Shown here: piece after piece, positions 5,157 through 6,213 of the stretch
Numbering within the stretch: position 1 is the first letter of the stretch
How the letters are laid out: every line of letters begins with the position of its first letter
Source of the DNA: Bacillota bacterium
Lineage (GTDB): Bacteria; Bacillota_B; Desulfitobacteriia; Desulfitobacteriales; Desulfitobacteriaceae
Direction: 5' to 3'
Assembly (NCBI GenBank): GCA_021779415.1
Contig: JAJYAS010000226.1
Span: 1-6,213, forward strand
DNA: 6,213 nucleotides
Program-made: the position numbers and the translations under genes
Notes under the pieces: model-generated
Told to the model about the DNA's origin: nothing
Databases searched by the model: none
The model's input: the letters and a program-made list of their open reading frames with translations, nothing else

Positions 5157-6213
5157 GTGCTTTCTGATTGGAAAAAGGAACTGGAAACGTTATCATTGAG
5201 CTTGGCAGATTTGAGGGATTCCCTTTGACGTTGCTCAGCGTATTGAGAAAATTAGTCTTTTAGAGGGAGAGTTTCATCGTCCTAATTTGTGGGATGACCC
5301 AGTTAATGCTCAAAAAATTATGCAAGAATTAGCCTTTCATCAAAGTAAGGTCAAAATTTTTCAGGTGTTAGAAGAGGAACTTGAAGAGACCGCTACTCTT
5401 TGGCTTTTGGCGACTGAGGAAGATGATGTGAACCTTGAACCAGAGATTGAGCAAGGGGTAAGGAAGCTGAGACAGCGGTTTGAGGATTTGGAATTGGAAT
5501 TACTGCTGGCAGGTCCCTATGATCGAAACAATGCTATTTTAACCCTTCATGCTGGAGCAGGGGGCACGGAGGCTCAAGATTGGGTGCAAATGCTCTATCG
5601 TCTCTATATTCGTTGGGGAGAACGTCACGGCTATAAAGTGGAGACCTTGGACTTTTTGCCGGGTGAGGAAGCGGGTATAAAGAGTGCTACACTGTCCTTC
5701 AACGGAGAAAATGCTTACGGATATGCAAAGTCTGAAAAGGGCGTGCACCGTTTAGTGCGAATTTCGCCCTTTGATGCGTCAGGACGCCGTCACACCTCAT
5801 TTGCTTCCGTTGATGTAATACCAGAAGTAACCGAGGATAACGAAATAACCATTGATGTTGAAGACTTAAGGATTGATACATATCGATCCGGCGGAGCAGG
5901 TGGACAACACGTCAATAAGACCGATTCTGCCATACGGATTACACATTTACCGTCTGGAACAGTAGTTCAGTGTCAGAGTGAGCGTTCACAAACCCAAAAT
6001 AAAGCCGCGGCTATGCGGGTTTTACAGGCGAAGTTACTGGAACTTAAACGCAGAGAACAAGAGGCTGAGATTTCTGAAATTCGCGGTGAGCAACAAGAAA
6101 TTGCCTGGGGAAGCCAAATTCGGTCTTATGTTTTTCATCCCTACAGCATGGTCAAAGACCACCGCACTAATGTGGAAACTGGAAATGTATCGGCCGTGAT
6201 GGATGGAGAAATT
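5157..6213 (+). CDS. prfB: Peptide chain release factor 2 (RF2), +1 programmed frameshift, 3' end outside window
   Basis: RF2 recognises UGA and UAA stop codons in the ribosomal A site and triggers peptide release. The first 23 codons run from GTG 5157 (MLSDWKKELETLSLSLADLR...) to CTT at 5223-5225 and then meet an in-frame TGA at 5226-5228. The body continues in the +1 frame from GAC 5227 (DVAQRIEKISLLEGEFHRPNLWDDP) to the end of the window. About 352 residues are visible, and fewer than 20 are probably missing by comparison with a typical length near 367. The stop-codon-reading SPF tripeptide is at residues 203-205 (ISPFDASGRRHTSF). The catalytic GGQ is at 248-250 in SGGAGGQHVNKTDSAIRIT. SPF, rather than PxT, separates it from RF1. 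The in-frame TGA is the normal autoregulatory frameshift of prfB, so this is not a pseudogene. It follows secA, as in B. subtilis. Confidence 0.96.
5214..5229 (+). promoter_or_regulatory. RF2 programmed +1 frameshift site
   Basis: The zero frame reads AGG GAT TCC CTT TGA C. The slippery CTT TGA C (5223-5229) is the canonical RF2 recoding signal: when RF2 is scarce the ribosome pauses at UGA, slips +1 and reads GAC, so RF2 controls its own synthesis. The internal Shine-Dalgarno normally reads AGG GGG at this spot; here the second codon is GAT, leaving only GAGG/AGGG (5213-5217). AGGGATTCCCT (5214-5224) is also an 11-nt odd palindrome. Confidence 0.93.

Noticed and set aside
5226..5228. In-frame TGA as a sign that prfB is broken
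   Set aside because: It is the conserved CTT TGA C recoding signal, and the +1 frame stays open for 329 codons with SPF and GGQ at normal positions.
5978..6199. 73-codon plus-strand open frame within prfB
   Set aside because: It is a shadow of the RF2 body frame, which codes for conserved RF2 sequence over the same bases.

Overview
The window looks like chromosomal DNA of a low-to-moderate GC Gram-positive bacterium of the Firmicutes. The evidence is the gene order hpf-secA-prfB, a long-form hibernation factor, strong AGGAGG-type ribosome binding sites, GTG starts, and a B. subtilis-like SecA with a C-terminal CxC...CC zinc motif. The proteins feel closest to spore-forming Clostridia of the Desulfosporosinus/Desulfitobacterium type. 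That placement is an impression from sequence style, not from a search. All genes lie on the + strand.

Layout. (1) 2-956: the end of a polar amino-acid ABC transporter operon. It holds the last 82 codons of a HisM/GlnP-type permease and, overlapping it by 14 nt, a complete GlnQ-type ATPase, closed by a strong terminator. (2) 957-1376: a non-coding stretch dominated by a GC-rich (about 64% G+C), highly self-complementary element bounded by 17-bp perfect inverted repeats at 996-1012 and 1203-1219. It sits between two terminator-like hairpins and is the least explained part of the window. (3) 1394-1591: a small cold-shock-domain protein with a GTG start, followed by a 15-bp hairpin. (4) 1698-2340: hpf behind a good match to a SigH promoter, ending in a textbook terminator. 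(5) 2451-5014: secA with its own extended -10 SigA promoter. (6) 5157-6213: prfB (RF2), read through a +1 programmed frameshift at CTTTGAC (5223-5229). The RF2 body runs off the window, probably short of its end by fewer than 20 codons.

Functionally, the right-hand two thirds is a conserved housekeeping neighbourhood: ribosome storage in stationary phase (HPF), the protein export motor (SecA) and translation termination at UGA/UAA (RF2). The hpf terminator and the separate secA promoter show that these are neighbours rather than one simple operon. secA and prfB have no clear terminator between them, only a hairpin without a T-run, so they may be co-transcribed.

No new multi-gene system is visible. 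The observations most worth following are the GC-rich palindromic element (candidate MITE-like repeat or structured RNA) and the RF2 frameshift site, whose internal Shine-Dalgarno is weaker than the usual AGGGGG.
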